From Macrotrachela quadricornifera (lineage: Eukaryota > Rotifera > Eurotatoria > Philodinida > Philodinidae): a stretch of DNA of 64,000 nucleotides. This document shows, in pieces, positions 34,955 to 46,600 of the stretch (position 1 is its first letter; every line of letters starts with the position of its first letter). Position numbers and translations under genes: made by a program. The stretch covers positions 1,281,181 through 1,345,180 of the forward strand of contig JAJEKB010021317.1 in assembly GCA_022393335.1 (NCBI GenBank), read 5' to 3'. The notes under the pieces were generated by a model. The model saw only the letters and a list, made by a program, of their open reading frames with translations. It searched no databases and was not told where the DNA came from.

Positions 34955-36157
34955 CTTTTCGAGATGCCCATCTATTCACTCGATTATACTGTCCTTCCAG
35001 CACTATTTTATAAAATTCGGATGGATATTTGGTTATATCGATTGTAGCCATCTTGTTGCCTATTGGAACTGTGCCGACTAAATCGTACCTATCATTCATA
35101 CCATTTTGGAATGAGTTTGTGGTTGATAACCATATATTAACGTTTCCGCCATCATCTACAACTTGCCACTTAATTGTCAATATATTATCAAGTACACTGG
35201 CATCGGGTTTAACTATTGATACTCTTCCAAGTAATGGTACTCCATCTATTTCTCTTTCAGATTCGAGTGGAATCGTAAGACCCATAAATCTAGCAATTGT
35301 TGGTAGTATATCAACTATGGCAGGCTGAAACTGACGAGAGTACATATTTGTTACTGGACTGTTGGTGACTATCCAAGCAGTTCGTTCTCTATCAGAATGA
35401 TCACCATGTCCGTGGCCTGAACTTGAATCTCTACCATGATCTGTTGTGATAACGACAAGCCAATCTTCATTGTGCTTCTTCGTTCGATAATCAATAGCGT
35501 GCCATATTCGTCCCATTTGATTGTCAAAGAAGTCGACTGCTTGATGAAACTGTTGACTATCTCCAAACTGATGTCCCATATCATCTGTATATTGTAAATA
35601 AATCCACGAAAGATCGGGGGCTTGATTCTCAATACACAGTGATGCTTCATCAATGACACGCTCATCGATATTATGAATGTAACGTTTTGCAGAATCATGA
35701 GGATAAGTCATGTGATCCAGTTCATATCCATCGAATTTGTAGTCGAATATAATATTACCTGCCGTTGGCAATCCTTCACCGATTAATTTAACACGATTAT
35801 CAGTCCATGTTGAGAAAATGCCGATCTTTCTTGCTGGTTGTTGTTCTTTCAGTAATCGAAATATGTTCTTATAATGGTAATTAGGAGCATGAACATCATT
35901 GTCAAAGACATTGTGTTTATTACCCCATGTGCCAGTAATCAGATTCATGTAACCAGGTGCCGAAACAGTAGGTGTTGCTGTATATGTAGATAAGTCGCCT
36001 CCAACATATGCTCTGGTGTACCGACCAATACGTTGAATATCTCTTAAATCTGGCAATACACGATTTTCAATAACATCTGCCGGAATACCATCACCGATAA
36101 CAAACACTACTTTCTTACCAAAATATTCAGGAGCTACTCGATGAATGCTGGACAAAT
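34955..36157 (-). CDS. Alkaline-phosphatase-superfamily phosphodiesterase (NPP-like), 5' exon missing
   Basis: About 400 residues from a GT-AG acceptor (AG at 36159-36158) to the donor AAAG/GTAAGA at 34955. Metal and catalytic motifs of the nucleotide pyrophosphatase/phosphodiesterase-type fold are present: VIGDG near the start, nucleophile block TPTVSAPGYMNLITG, YTDDMGH, TTDHGRD and HGHGDHSDRE. It would hydrolyse phosphodiester or phosphomonoester bonds, probably outside the cell; the substrate is not known. The N-terminus lacks Met and a signal peptide, so at least one upstream exon was not found. Reading past the donor adds only 12 codons before a stop, so splicing onward is more likely. 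It may continue into the Cys-rich exon at 34234, much as animal ENPPs carry Cys-rich modules. Confidence 0.8.
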
Positions 36158-38138
36158 CTATTTAAAAAAATGAGAATATGTATATATGGTCGGACTTGTT
36201 TTCACAATCAGTTTTCTGTCTATCAAAGAATAATATGGAGTGAAATTAACAAAATCTGGGATAAATAAAAGTTCTTATGCAAATTATCATCTTTGTCAGT
36301 TCATTCTGTATTGAAACTGTTTGAAAAATTGGTTCGAAGAATTTAAATGCTTATGTATTGGTACTCATTATGACATTGCAATGATAACAAACTCCAAAAG
36401 AAAGAGAAAGCTGTTAGGTATCTCATCCCATTAAATATCATAACAGTCTGAAACAAATATTTTAGGCAAAGTTTTAGAAACTCACTTTATTCTACATAAA
36501 TAATAGTCGTCTTACTAAGTAGCCAATTATATCCATTCATTCGAATATTTATTTGCTTTCAGTGAGTATCAAATTCAATATTAATATCCTTTGTCTCTAA
36601 TGCTGTCTCATCAAATATAAAAACTTTATTATAGTCGAAAAGATACATCCACTCATGAGTATCCGTTTACCCAAACGGTCAAAAAAAGTTAGTTCCAAAC
36701 GGCATAAGGTGTAAATGTGGATCCTACTTCACGCCAGTCAATATTTTACCCATATCAACAGTCGGTTTTTATAATACAATGCATATCCCTATGTAACTAC
36801 AAACTATTTTGTTAATCAGTAAGCCGAGTAATTATGACTCATCTAATGAAGGCTAATAAAAATCAAATTCTCAGAATCCGGAAGTATAATTTTCAAAACA
36901 AAACAAAAATACAATTCCCAAAGCAATATAAAAATGTTCTGTTTTGGGAATTGTAATTTACCGGTCGAAGAAGGATGTTTCCTTTGAAGCGATCGGCTAC
37001 ATAGAAGAAAGAAAAGTGGAGAGATTAGGAATGTTAGGGTTCCATTCTCGGGAACCCAGAACCCATTTTACAATCCGTTTTTATGCATTTCAAAAAACAA
37101 TGGAATATTGATATAGTCCATCACTACCTTTTCGTGGAAGTTTAGTAGCAGTTTCGGATTCTTGGGAACGGAACCCTCAACTGACACGTCTAGGAGAAAT
37201 CAGACGTCTGCGAAAGAAGAACTTACAATTTCCTATGAATGTACGATTAGTCTCAGTTGGAATCGTCACCTAATGAATGATAAAGTGAAAAAGTCATATT
37301 GTCTGTCTTCATCGGTTTGTAATTGTACATACTGATTGAACATCAATAGTATTTTCAAAAGTCAGTAGAATAACCAAGTAGATGATAGACACAGAAGCGA
37401 ACATCTTTAGCAGTGTTTTTTTGTTTTAGTGTATGAGAGTATAAGCGCAAAGCCTCTTCATATAGCAAAGAACGATCATATTTTTTTAAGCCCAATAACC
37501 TTGACAAAGTTAAGACTAGCTAAATGAAAATTTTTTGCGAAAAACAGAATCGAATTACTGAAACAAAATCACAGTGATTCGATGAGTTATGATCGTGTAA
37601 TGCGGGATAAGAAAAGTTAATTTGAAAAATATGTTGCTTTCATCCTTCGCAAAACTAATATGTGGGCGAGTCAGTTCTCTGTGAAATATTACAATACATG
37701 CTCGAATGTCCTTGGACAAAACGTTTTACGATTTCGTCCTCCAGATTCTGTCCTTTTTTAAAAAAGTTCTCATAAGAAATATCCTTCACTCTGAATTTAA
37801 GGTACAAATAACGCGTCGGCCATTCTGACTTCACTTGAATCAATCCTGAAACTATAGTACAAAGATATAGTATCATACCCCTGTAAAACCATTCACCTAG
37901 ATCCTTTTATGTTTTTCGATTCTATTTACCATGACTCATCGATCGACAACAGTCTTAGTCAATTTTCCACAAAACTTTCTTTTAAACCTGCCCTGCATTA
38001 AAGCTACTTTACAGCTCATATTTAATGATCACCCTCTCATAAAAATCTATAATTCATTTACATTAGTACCAAAGCTCCTACAGATTGAAAGAACTGAAGA
38101 TTGAATATATAGATTCACATTCTATGCACTTATGTATC
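36158..38138. other. Intergenic DNA with a small inverted-repeat element
   Basis: A hairpin CAATTCCCAAA ... TTTGGGAATTG lies near 36910-36955. A short MITE-like pair, TTAGGGTTCCATTC near 37028 and its inverted partner near 37181, encloses about 150 bp. Frames such as 37655-37876 show no motif. An undetected first exon of the phosphodiesterase should lie near 36.2-36.7 kb. Confidence 0.4.
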
Positions 38139-38140
38139 TA

Positions 38141-39908
38141 CTTAGGGCAATCCAAAGGTAGTGAGGAAGGTACATTATTCCATTAAGCATAGGTCTAGAA
38201 AATTTTCTTTTTTTACTATTAGATAGAGCGTACTTCGCTCTATTTTTCTATGCTATTTGATAAGTCCTCACCTTCTAATAAGTTGGTGAAATTTCGAGAA
38301 AAAGTCTTTTTGCATACAATTCGCTGGTAGCAGAAGCTGATATTTTCTTCCACACGTCGTTCCTTTTTGCTTTTTCTTCTTTCTTTTATTTCATTTTCTT
38401 CTTCTTATAATTCTTTACTACGTCCTTCCACATGTTTTACTTGTGACGAAATCAATAGGAAAGAAAAACAGAAACAGAAATGAATTCAGTTATCATTTCA
38501 TTAAATGTGCAAAGTAATCACCATGATTATCTACACACAGCTGCTTTCTTTGGATCCATTTCTCAAAGGTCTTGTTGTACTCGTCTCGATTTGAAAGAAT
38601 TCATGAAATTGATCACAGCATCATGTAATGATAATGAATCATCTTGATCGTTCAGATTGTCTTTGATTAAATCAAATAACCAGAAGTCACAAGGTGACAA
38701 ATATGGAGAATTAGATGGATACGGAATTATTGTCAGGCCTTCAGATTCCAAATAATCAAATACATCTTTATGCACATGTGATCTACCATTGTCATGATGA
38801 ATTTTGATACTACGAGTTCCATACGCAGGTCTTTGCCGTTTGATCTCGTCGATCAAAGGTCGTAAACACTGGTTGATGTTATAATGATGGTCAATATTCT
38901 GATCACGTTCGATGCGATGGATTAACATGGGCCCAGTCGATTTGAAAAAGATCGAAAACGAAGTCTTTGGTGCGAACCGACTTTCTCGAACAACAGTAGG
39001 TGGTGAATTTCCTTTACTCACCCATGCTTTGTTTGATCTCTTTCGACCTGTCTGTTTGTGACGGAACCAGGACTCATCGCCAGTAATGATATTACATAAA
39101 CTCCACGTTCCTTGGTGGAATCTCGCTAAATTTTCCTTGCATATTCGAACCCGTTCAGCTCGCTGAAGATCGATAAGATCCATAGGTATGTAACGTGCGG
39201 TTATCTTTCGGAGCTTTAAATGATCACTGATTATTCGTTGCACAGTCCCATAACTCAAATCAGTTTGTTCTTGAATACCTTCGATTGTAATGTAAGGATC
39301 ATCATCGATAAGAACCCGAACCTGTTCAATGTTTTCAGTTGTTGTTTCAGTGATAGATCTACCAGGTTGCGCTTTATCTTCAATTTCCTCTGGACCATCA
39401 CGAAACAATTTTGACCATCGTTCAATTGTGCTGAGACCAGAAGCTTCATCGCCATAAAAAGACCTCAATTCATCATGGATAACTCTTGCTGGCATGCTGA
39501 ATGCAATTTGCACTTTTATATAAAAACGAAAGTTTTCAGTAGTCATTTGAAGTAAGTGAGGAGAGGATAAAGAACGGAAGAAGATATACAATGATCCATG
39601 GTAAGTAGATAATAACACAGACGCACTTCTTCTTATATTCATATGGAAGCACGTGGTAAGGAATGATAAGAAGAAAAAGCGAAAAAAAACGATGTATGGA
39701 CGAAAATATCAGCTTCTGCTACCAGCGAATTGTATGCAAAAAGATTTTTTCTCGAAAATTCACCAACTTATTAGAAGGTGAGGACTTATCAAATAGCATA
39801 GAAAAATAGAGCGAAGTACGCTCTATCTAATAGTAAAAAAAGAAAATTTTCTAGACCTATGCTTAATGGAATAATGTACCTTCCTCACTACTTTTGGATT
39901 GCCCTAGG
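38141..39908. mobile_element. Mariner element, 1768 bp, long terminal repeats, TA target
   Basis: It is flanked by TA (38139-38140, 39909-39910). The ends are C(T/C)TAGGGCAATCCAAA and stay nearly identical for about 230 bp in inverted orientation, including an internal hairpin GAGCGTACTTCGCTC. Such long terminal repeats are unusual for mariner, where about 30 bp is typical. High arm identity and an almost intact gene mark it as the youngest mariner here. Related debris lies at 353-990 and 8756-8935. Confidence 0.95.
38493..39546 (-). pseudogene. Mariner transposase, DD34D, one-base frameshift near the C-terminus
   Basis: The enzyme would excise and insert the surrounding element at TA sites. 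The start chosen is ATG 39546 (MTTENFRFYIK); the longer frame to 39642 adds a non-homologous leader. There are two helix-turn-helix regions (residues about 20-48 and 85-120), the linker YIPMDL where most mariners have WVPHEL, then catalytic Asp157 (ITGDESW), Asp252 (HHDNGRSH) and Asp287 (SPYLSPCDFW), 34 residues apart. The frame stops at 38563, but the usual mariner ending (FEKWIQRKQLCVDNHGDYF) follows in the next frame to TGA 38493-38495. One extra base, probably in 38588-38601, explains this. The triad is intact, and the last 35 or so residues are lost. Confidence 0.9.
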
Positions 39909-39910
39909 TA

Positions 39911-41613
39911 TCATTGAAAAAACTCAGTATTCATACCTATCGAAAATTTCGTCTGTCTTGTAGTTTTTTATATAGAAGAAAAATGACCAGATCGAACTGA
40001 AATTTTTAGAGAATACGAACCTCACTATCCTCTAACATACATAAAAACGCTTGTTAGCGCAGTCCTTATGGGACTAAAATATGGAACTCACATATCTTTA
40101 AACAATTGGGCTCTAGGTAAATAAACATAGGAACCGATTTCTGTATTATGTCTCTTTCTAATGGTGAGATATGTCTGTAAGGGGAACAGTGGACAGTCAG
40201 AAGGAAAAATAGACTTTAGAGATTTAAACATCTATTGGAGCTAACATTACGGCTGCTGTGATCCTGCATTTAACTGCATCTCGAATAATGATTGAAAGCA
40301 AATACCTATTAATTTGCACACACCATGAGGTAAGTCGAATAAGTAAATATTACTAATAGGATCATAGAAGTAAAATGTGCGTTTTACACTAACGATTTAG
40401 TTACATTCGTTAGTCATTATATAGATATACACTTGAATGTATTTACTATATATTGCAGATCGTTAGGACTTTTTCAAGTTCTTTAAGCTATGATAAGATG
40501 AAAACCTTACCATGAGGATAGTGTAAAATAGTTACCGTCCCATAATGCAGTTCGTTTGCGAGATTTTTCGGAAATTTAAATTCAACTCTTAATTTGTTGT
40601 TTGATAGAACGTGTTATGATCTATCTTCAATAGATACATCGTTGAACTCTTGTTGAGATATTTGATTTTGCATGGCATCGTTGTGACATAACACTGTGAT
40701 CCTTCTCAGATTCACCTGAAAACTCAACTTTGGGATTTTGACTGGAAAACTTTGTGTAAAGAGAGATATCAATAAAACTAGTAGATCCTGAAAATTTTAA
40801 ATATCTTGCTTGCTCCTATTCTTAAATATGAACAAGTGATGTGAAAACGAGTATTTTTTCTTCTACTCGTATCTCGAAATAGGATAAACTAGTCTCATTA
40901 AGACTTTTCTCTATGCAAAATTTCAAGTCGTAACTCGAAAAACGATTTGTTCAGGTGAAGCTGAGGGAGAGACCACGGGTTTTTGATAAAAAATGCCATA
41001 AAAATAAAATATTTCGAGACAAAAGCGATTTGTCATCTGAAAATTACTCGTAAGCCCCTTTTTCTGTTCACTGTTAGAAAGGAGCGGTGAAACTTCGACT
41101 TAAAATTTACACTCACATTTTTCATATGTAAATTTCACAAAATCAGTGAATATCTAAATCTCTCAAAGATTTACTCTTATGAGTTCTCTCCTTTAAAGAG
41201 GAAACATGATAAAATTTGAATGAACAAATCGATTAATGAATTCATATATTGAGATTTAGTGAAATATTTAAAGGATTTCTATTTTATGTGACAAATGTAA
41301 GAGAATGTTATTTTAAAATAGTGTTCATCTATAATAAATAAATGATCAATTTGTTCGTTGAATCCAGTTTTGTTTTGATTGAATAATGAATATGAATCTT
41401 TGTCATTAACTTAAGTAATAATTCTGATAGTTTTTATTTACAATGTCTGATTTTGAATGGAAAGAAATTGAGAAAAACAGATAATATATTCTATTATGAA
41501 ATTATAAAAAGAATGTGTTAATATAAATATTATATTGAATGATTGGTTAACAAAAAAATATTTTATTGAGAAAATAAATATGAAAATTTCGATGAGATTA
41601 TCTAAATAATGTA
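39911..41613. other. Intergenic DNA
   Basis: No supported gene or repeat boundary; the last part is the 3' flank of the AlkB-like gene. Confidence 0.4.
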
Positions 41614-42564
41614 TTATTTAGATTTTAAAAAATCTCGCATCTGTTTTTGATCCCAAGTTTTGAAATTTTTCAATTTACATAATTTGTGAAGACGTTTATT
41701 TTTCTCTTTTTCGATGTAATTAACTATAATTTTTTCAATTTGTTCAATAATAAGACTGATAAAAAGCCAATAGAATCCAGCAGTAATTAATTTAAAAATA
41801 TTCGTAGAAAAAAGAGGAAATATCCATGTAATACAAACTGTAAGAAAGAATGTTAAGAATATTTTAAGTATTTTATTTCTTCTATCTGCTTGAATAATAT
41901 CTTGTTTATTCGAATATGTTAAACCATTTCCATATAATTTTCCACATTGAGTTTTGTATGTTTCAACATGTCGAAATACAATTGATATTCTATCTCCATA
42001 TTGATTTTTATCTTTTTTAATTCCATGTGTATAATGTTTATTAGTTTGTTCATCTAATAAGAAAAGAGAATTTCCTGGAAGATTTTCTTTTATTTTTGAT
42101 GGTCCATCTAATGTACTTTCTTCTTTTTTAACCAGATTTAATTCTCTAGAAATTCCAAAACTTACAATTCCAATTTTTGAATTAGGTTTTAAATCTATCA
42201 TAGAATCACTATGTAAACCCATACTTTCTTGTCCATCTTTATAATAAATAATATGAGCTGAATTCCAATATTCTCCTGTAATATCTTCTATAACTTTCTT
42301 AATTTTTTCAACAGTTGATGTCCATGGAACATAATTTATATTATTTTGTGGTACAAGTGCAATTTTACATCTATACCAAGGTTGATCTCCATATGAGTTA
42401 ACACTTGCTTGAAATGCCATTAATCGTGGAAGACGAACAAGTGATTGATCATTTCCTAAGGCATAATATTGTCCATAATGAATTTCACCATTTTCTGGTC
42501 TTAAACAAATTAATGCTGAGTCAGCATCATCAATAGATAGGAGATTTTCAATTAATTTCGTCAT
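41614..42564 (-). CDS. AlkB-like 2-oxoglutarate/Fe(II) dioxygenase with two C-terminal membrane helices
   Basis: A 316-residue single exon. The core oxygenase motif is complete: Fe(II) ligands His118 and Asp120 (GLHSDSM) and His180 (HYTHG), with Arg192 and Arg198 (GDRISIVFRH) for 2-oxoglutarate binding, in AlkB-like order. Upstream, PWYRC and the RLPRLMAF block fit the substrate lid of the AlkB family. The family oxidatively demethylates nucleic acids or proteins. Unusual is the tail: two strongly hydrophobic segments (about residues 231-251 and 255-275) followed by a Lys-rich end, so the enzyme is probably membrane-anchored, which argues against a purely nuclear DNA-repair role. No neighbouring gene suggests a pathway. 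Confidence 0.85.
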   Translation of the reverse strand: MTKLIENLLSIDDADSALICLRPENGEIHYGQYYALGNDQSLVRLPRLMAFQASVNSYGDQPWYRCKIALVPQNNINYVPWTSTVEKIKKVIEDITGEYWNSAHIIYYKDGQESMGLHSDSMIDLKPNSKIGIVSFGISRELNLVKKEESTLDGPSKIKENLPGNSLFLLDEQTNKHYTHGIKKDKNQYGDRISIVFRHVETYKTQCGKLYGNGLTYSNKQDIIQADRRNKILKIFLTFFLTVCITWIFPLFSTNIFKLITAGFYWLFISLIIEQIEKIIVNYIEKEKNKRLHKLCKLKNFKTWDQKQMRDFLKSK

Positions 42565-42859
42565 TTATGTGCTGTAAAAGTTTTATATAATGTCTACTGA
42601 TTTTTTAAATTTTTTACACAATTATTTATACTTGTCAATGTAACTACGGTGTTATTACATTTACCTTATTTCGATGTTGAGTAATAACAAAAATGTCATG
42701 TTCTGCAGCTATTTCATCATACATGATGTACTCTTTGCATAGTTTTTCATCAGTTTTTTTTTCAATCACATAGAAGTCTGTATTAACTTTCGTTTGACAA
42801 ACAAAAAAGACTAACATAATGCTCTATACAATATTTCATCATATGTTGATTCTCTCGAT

Positions 42860-43270
42860 AAGATCAATGTTTTAATACTAATGTAAATGCAAGTATTGTG
42901 CTTATTTCGTTTCGTTTTTTTTTGTGTAACAAGATACTTTTAATCTTTTGAAATTCTCTGTGTAAATCTATTCTATTTTTCAGCCGTTCAACTAAATATG
43001 GATGAAGAAGAAAAAGTTTGAGAAATGATTTGTTTATTTTCATCTCTGTTGAGTGATTTTCGTCTTCCACTTCGTGGTACATCTTCGACAAAACCTGTTT
43101 CATCAAAGTTTTTTTGCGAGTCGATAAACTGTTTCTCCAGTCGGAATCTTATCATTAGGAAATTCGTGTTGGAAAGCTTCATTTATTGACTTTGTTGTTC
43201 CTCCTGAAATCCACCATTGCTTGAGGAGAAGAATTTGTTGTTTTTTTTGTCAATCTCAGCATCTAGACGT
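42860..43270 (-). pseudogene. Transposase N-terminal remnant (mariner-like HTH)
   Basis: In shifting frames the minus strand reads LLKQWWISGGTTKSINEAF, ETVYRLAKK, then FDETGFVEDVPRSGRRKS and ENKQIISQTF. This matches the N-terminal helix-turn-helix region of a mariner-like family (SINxAF, VYRLxxKFxETGSVxDxPRSGRPKS). Frameshifts are frequent and no DDE domain follows. Confidence 0.6.
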
Positions 43271-44899
43271 ACGACTTCGGATGAAAATGTAATAGAAACA
43301 TGTGAAATAGAAAAGCACAAGCCATATAATAGTATAGAAAAAATGATTTATATCGTGTAAGAAAACAACTTGCGTTTCAAGAAAATATAACGAAGAATTC
43401 AAAAAGAGAATTTATATGAACATGTAACATGTTTTACTAATAAGTTCATTATACATTATATTTCCTCTAAATAAGTGTTCTTTCTAGTATATTACTTTTT
43501 TTCTTGAACTCAATAGAGTTCCCTGATAGAGGATCTGTCAGGGCATGGCATGTCTTTATGAGTATAATGTTTATACATGCCTCTTGAACTGGTAAAAAAG
43601 ATTAGCTCCTTTGCTCTAGCCGTAATAGAGATATTCTATTTTTTATGGTTCGGTCGCGTTAATTATGGGCCACCCTGTACATCAACGGATCTCATTTGGA
43701 TCAAATTAAAGATGCAATTTCATAGAGATTTAGACAGAATTCTTTGGAAAATATGTCTTGTTACGTTACTAAATTGCTGAGAAATCTTCAAAATATAAAG
43801 AGATCTAGTATTTATTCTCTACTGAAGAATCAACAGTATCAGTAGTGAAAGTCTCTGCTATTAAGTTGTGAGGTTTTCTTAAAAGATCTTATACTGGGCA
43901 CAATGCTAGGGTAGCGTTTTCTAAGATCCAAGGGCCAACAAGTCTTACTTTCGGACTAATCATCTGTCTGTTTGATATAGAATGATGCTTGCCTAATCAA
44001 GAGGAATAAACAGAAGTAATTTACGTAAAACTAGGATAATGTATTTCGGGTCATGAAGTGTGAAATTATATTGCCGTGCCACTAAACAAAATCTAACTGT
44101 TCGCCAATTAAAAAGATATTATATCGAGATTACAATACTAGTTGATACCAATATACTAAACAACAGTATTTACTATTTAATAAAGGAATGTACATTCATT
44201 TATTCTGAGATGATAGGAAGAAAAGTTCAAGAGCGATTTATGCCGTTGTAATGTGCTTGAATCTAAAAGCATATTTTGTTTAAACAAATTCTGACTTTAC
44301 TTGAGAATCTTGAGGGTCGAGGATAGTAACTGTTTGCATTAGATGTTGGCTTATGTCGATTAATGTTTTAGTCGTCTATGTGTCAATAGATTTTTCACAT
44401 CGTTTATACGATCGATATTGAGGCTTGGAATGAGTTTCATAAAATTCTTCAATCATTAATTGATAATACTAATAAAGGGCTAGTTTAACTCAAAGGATGG
44501 TTAGTAGCCATGTGGTTGACAAATGTAATCAAACTGATATTTGATTTGTTTATTTTTATCTATTGAATCAATTCGTGACCATTAAATTATTCTTTCCTTA
44601 TAAAAGAGTGTACCAAACAATCTGGATACACCAAACCTAAGGGAACAGGCTTGATTATGTGCTTGTTAATCGTAAATTCTGAAATAGCGTCCATGATGTG
44701 CATACTTATCGACTTTCAAATTGTGACATTAGAAAGGATAACCATCTTTTAAGAGCAAAAAGTTTGTGTACATTTAATATGTCTGAAAAAGAAAGCTAAG
44801 ATAGATTGATCAACCCTAATAGTTCCAAACCTTTTTTGTACTTTCTTGGTATGATATTGTTTTATATGATCATTATTTTACTTTTCTATCTCTATTTTT
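43271..44899. other. Intergenic DNA with a Tc1-like end
   Basis: The block 43545-43680 ending in ATTATGGGCCACCCTGTAC resembles 26826-26945 and is probably one end of a TA-targeting element (inward sequence TACAGGGTGGCCCATAAT). No gene was recognised. Confidence 0.45.
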
Positions 44900-46290
44900 A
44901 TATACAGGGTATTACATTACCTTTGTCTCACTCTCCACAATTTAAACTATCAATGATATCACAAGTGTGTTTTATACTAAGTTAAAGCGCGTTAAAAACT
45001 CGATTTATTCATATTAAATGGTTCAGACTATGAACACCTTTTAAAAAAGAAATTAATGTGTCATCAATTGAAAAATGAAATAAAACATTTTTCTTTTAGA
45101 TTTTTCTATTGATTCGACAGAACTCGACAAGCTTTACAAAAGTGCATATTTCAGAAATATTTTCATCCATCTTTTTCTGATAAGAAATTCAAAAAATTTA
45201 CTTGAAAAATTTCACTTTTTTCATACAACAAAGAAAACATTCGATTTTTCAATAAAATTATCTTTTCTTCACTATATTTCCTGTATCAAACTGTTACAGG
45301 CTTTGCCCTTCACATTATGTCCATATATAGGTCATTCTTTTTTTTTCTTTTCTATTTCGTTTTCTCTCTCTCTCTTCATCTTCTTTCTATACATAATATC
45401 ACATATTATATTCTTTGTTGGTATGATATCGATATATCTTTTTCTATTGTTATGTGATATTATATGTTCTACCATTCGTGTTATTCTTTCTCTCTTGCAT
45501 ACATATATACGTGTGTTTTTCTTCTCTCTAGTCAGATATCTATCTTGATCTCTCTCGTATCTCTATCTTTTCTTGTAGCGTGTTTTTCATTTTTTAAAAT
45601 AAAGTATAATAAACCATAACAAGAATGTCTTCTCTAATACAAACGTTTCAAAATATCCTCATTCTGTGCCGCGTAAAAGTAGGGGCGGAGCCAGGAATTT
45701 GTTTTTGAGGGGGCTGAGCCCCGGTAATTTTTTTCTGGGAGGGGCTGAGCCCCGTTTTCAAGCTGAAAATCAGTGTATTTCACTATTTTAATGCTAAATC
45801 ATCTCAATCCTGGGAGAGCTCAAAGATTTCTGGATGAGGGGGGGGGGGGGGGGTGAGCACCACCAGCCCCCTGGATCCGCCACTACGTGAAAGATTGAAC
45901 CCAATGAATATATTTTGAAACATTTGATACAGCAAAAATAGTGAAGAAAAGATAATTTTATTGAAAAATCGAATGTTTTCTTTGTTGTATGAAAAAAGTG
46001 AAATTTTTCAAGTAAATTTTTTGAATTTCTTATCAGAAAAAGATGGATGAAAATATTTCTGAAATATGCATTTTTGTAAAGCTTGTCGAGTTCTGTCGAA
46101 TCACAGAAAAATGTTTTATTTCATTTTTCAATTCTTGAACACATTCATTTTCTACATTGAAAAAAAGTCTAAAATTTTGTTCAAATCTGTTAAATTCGAT
46201 ATTAAAAGGTGTTCAGAACCTGAACCATTTAATATTAATAAATTCAGTTTTAGTTTGATATAAGATACATTTCTGATGCCATTAATATTT
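44900..46290. repeat. Foldback element with about 350-bp arms and a nested hAT MITE
   Basis: The left arm (about 44940-45300) is the complement of the right arm (about 45895-46290): AAAAAGATGGATGAAAATATTT, AAGCTTGTCGAGTTCTGTCGA and GGTGTTCA.A blocks all pair. The left outer sequence TATACAGGGTATTACATTA is Tc1/mariner-like. A related copy lies at 49455-49990. The interior holds a TCTCTC-rich tract and the MITE at 45680. Confidence 0.8.
45680..45885. mobile_element. hAT MITE, 206 bp, 8-bp target duplication
   Basis: The ends are TAG(G/T)GGCGGA(G/T)CCAGG in inverted orientation, flanked by CGTAAAAG (45672-45679) and CGTGAAAG (45886-45893), an 8-bp duplication with one mismatch. GGCTGAGCCCC motifs repeat inside, and there is a run of about 18 Gs near 45838-45853. 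It has no coding capacity. Confidence 0.85.
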
Positions 46291-46600
46291 AAAGTTGTAG
46301 ATAGGGAGACAAAGATTATATAACAGTTTGTAGATCCTCTTAAAACCTTATTAGACAAAATTGGATCTTCCTGAAAGCTAGTTGTTAAGATTGCAACATA
46401 ATTATCATAGACAATATTTTTTTGATCTTATTCAGACATACAATTAAGTGCATAAAACAGATGATTAATGTGTTTGGAAGACTCTTCTCTACTATAAAGA
46501 GAACTAATCTTTTTTCCTTGTTTGATTTTATTTTCTATAGTTGAGTATACTCTCCTACATTGATTTTCACTGTAATAAAATTGTAATCAGCTGATACAAT

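Noticed and set aside
45303..45548. Ser/Phe-rich frame at 45303-45548
   Set aside because: It translates a TCTCTC/TTTC-rich tract between foldback arms.
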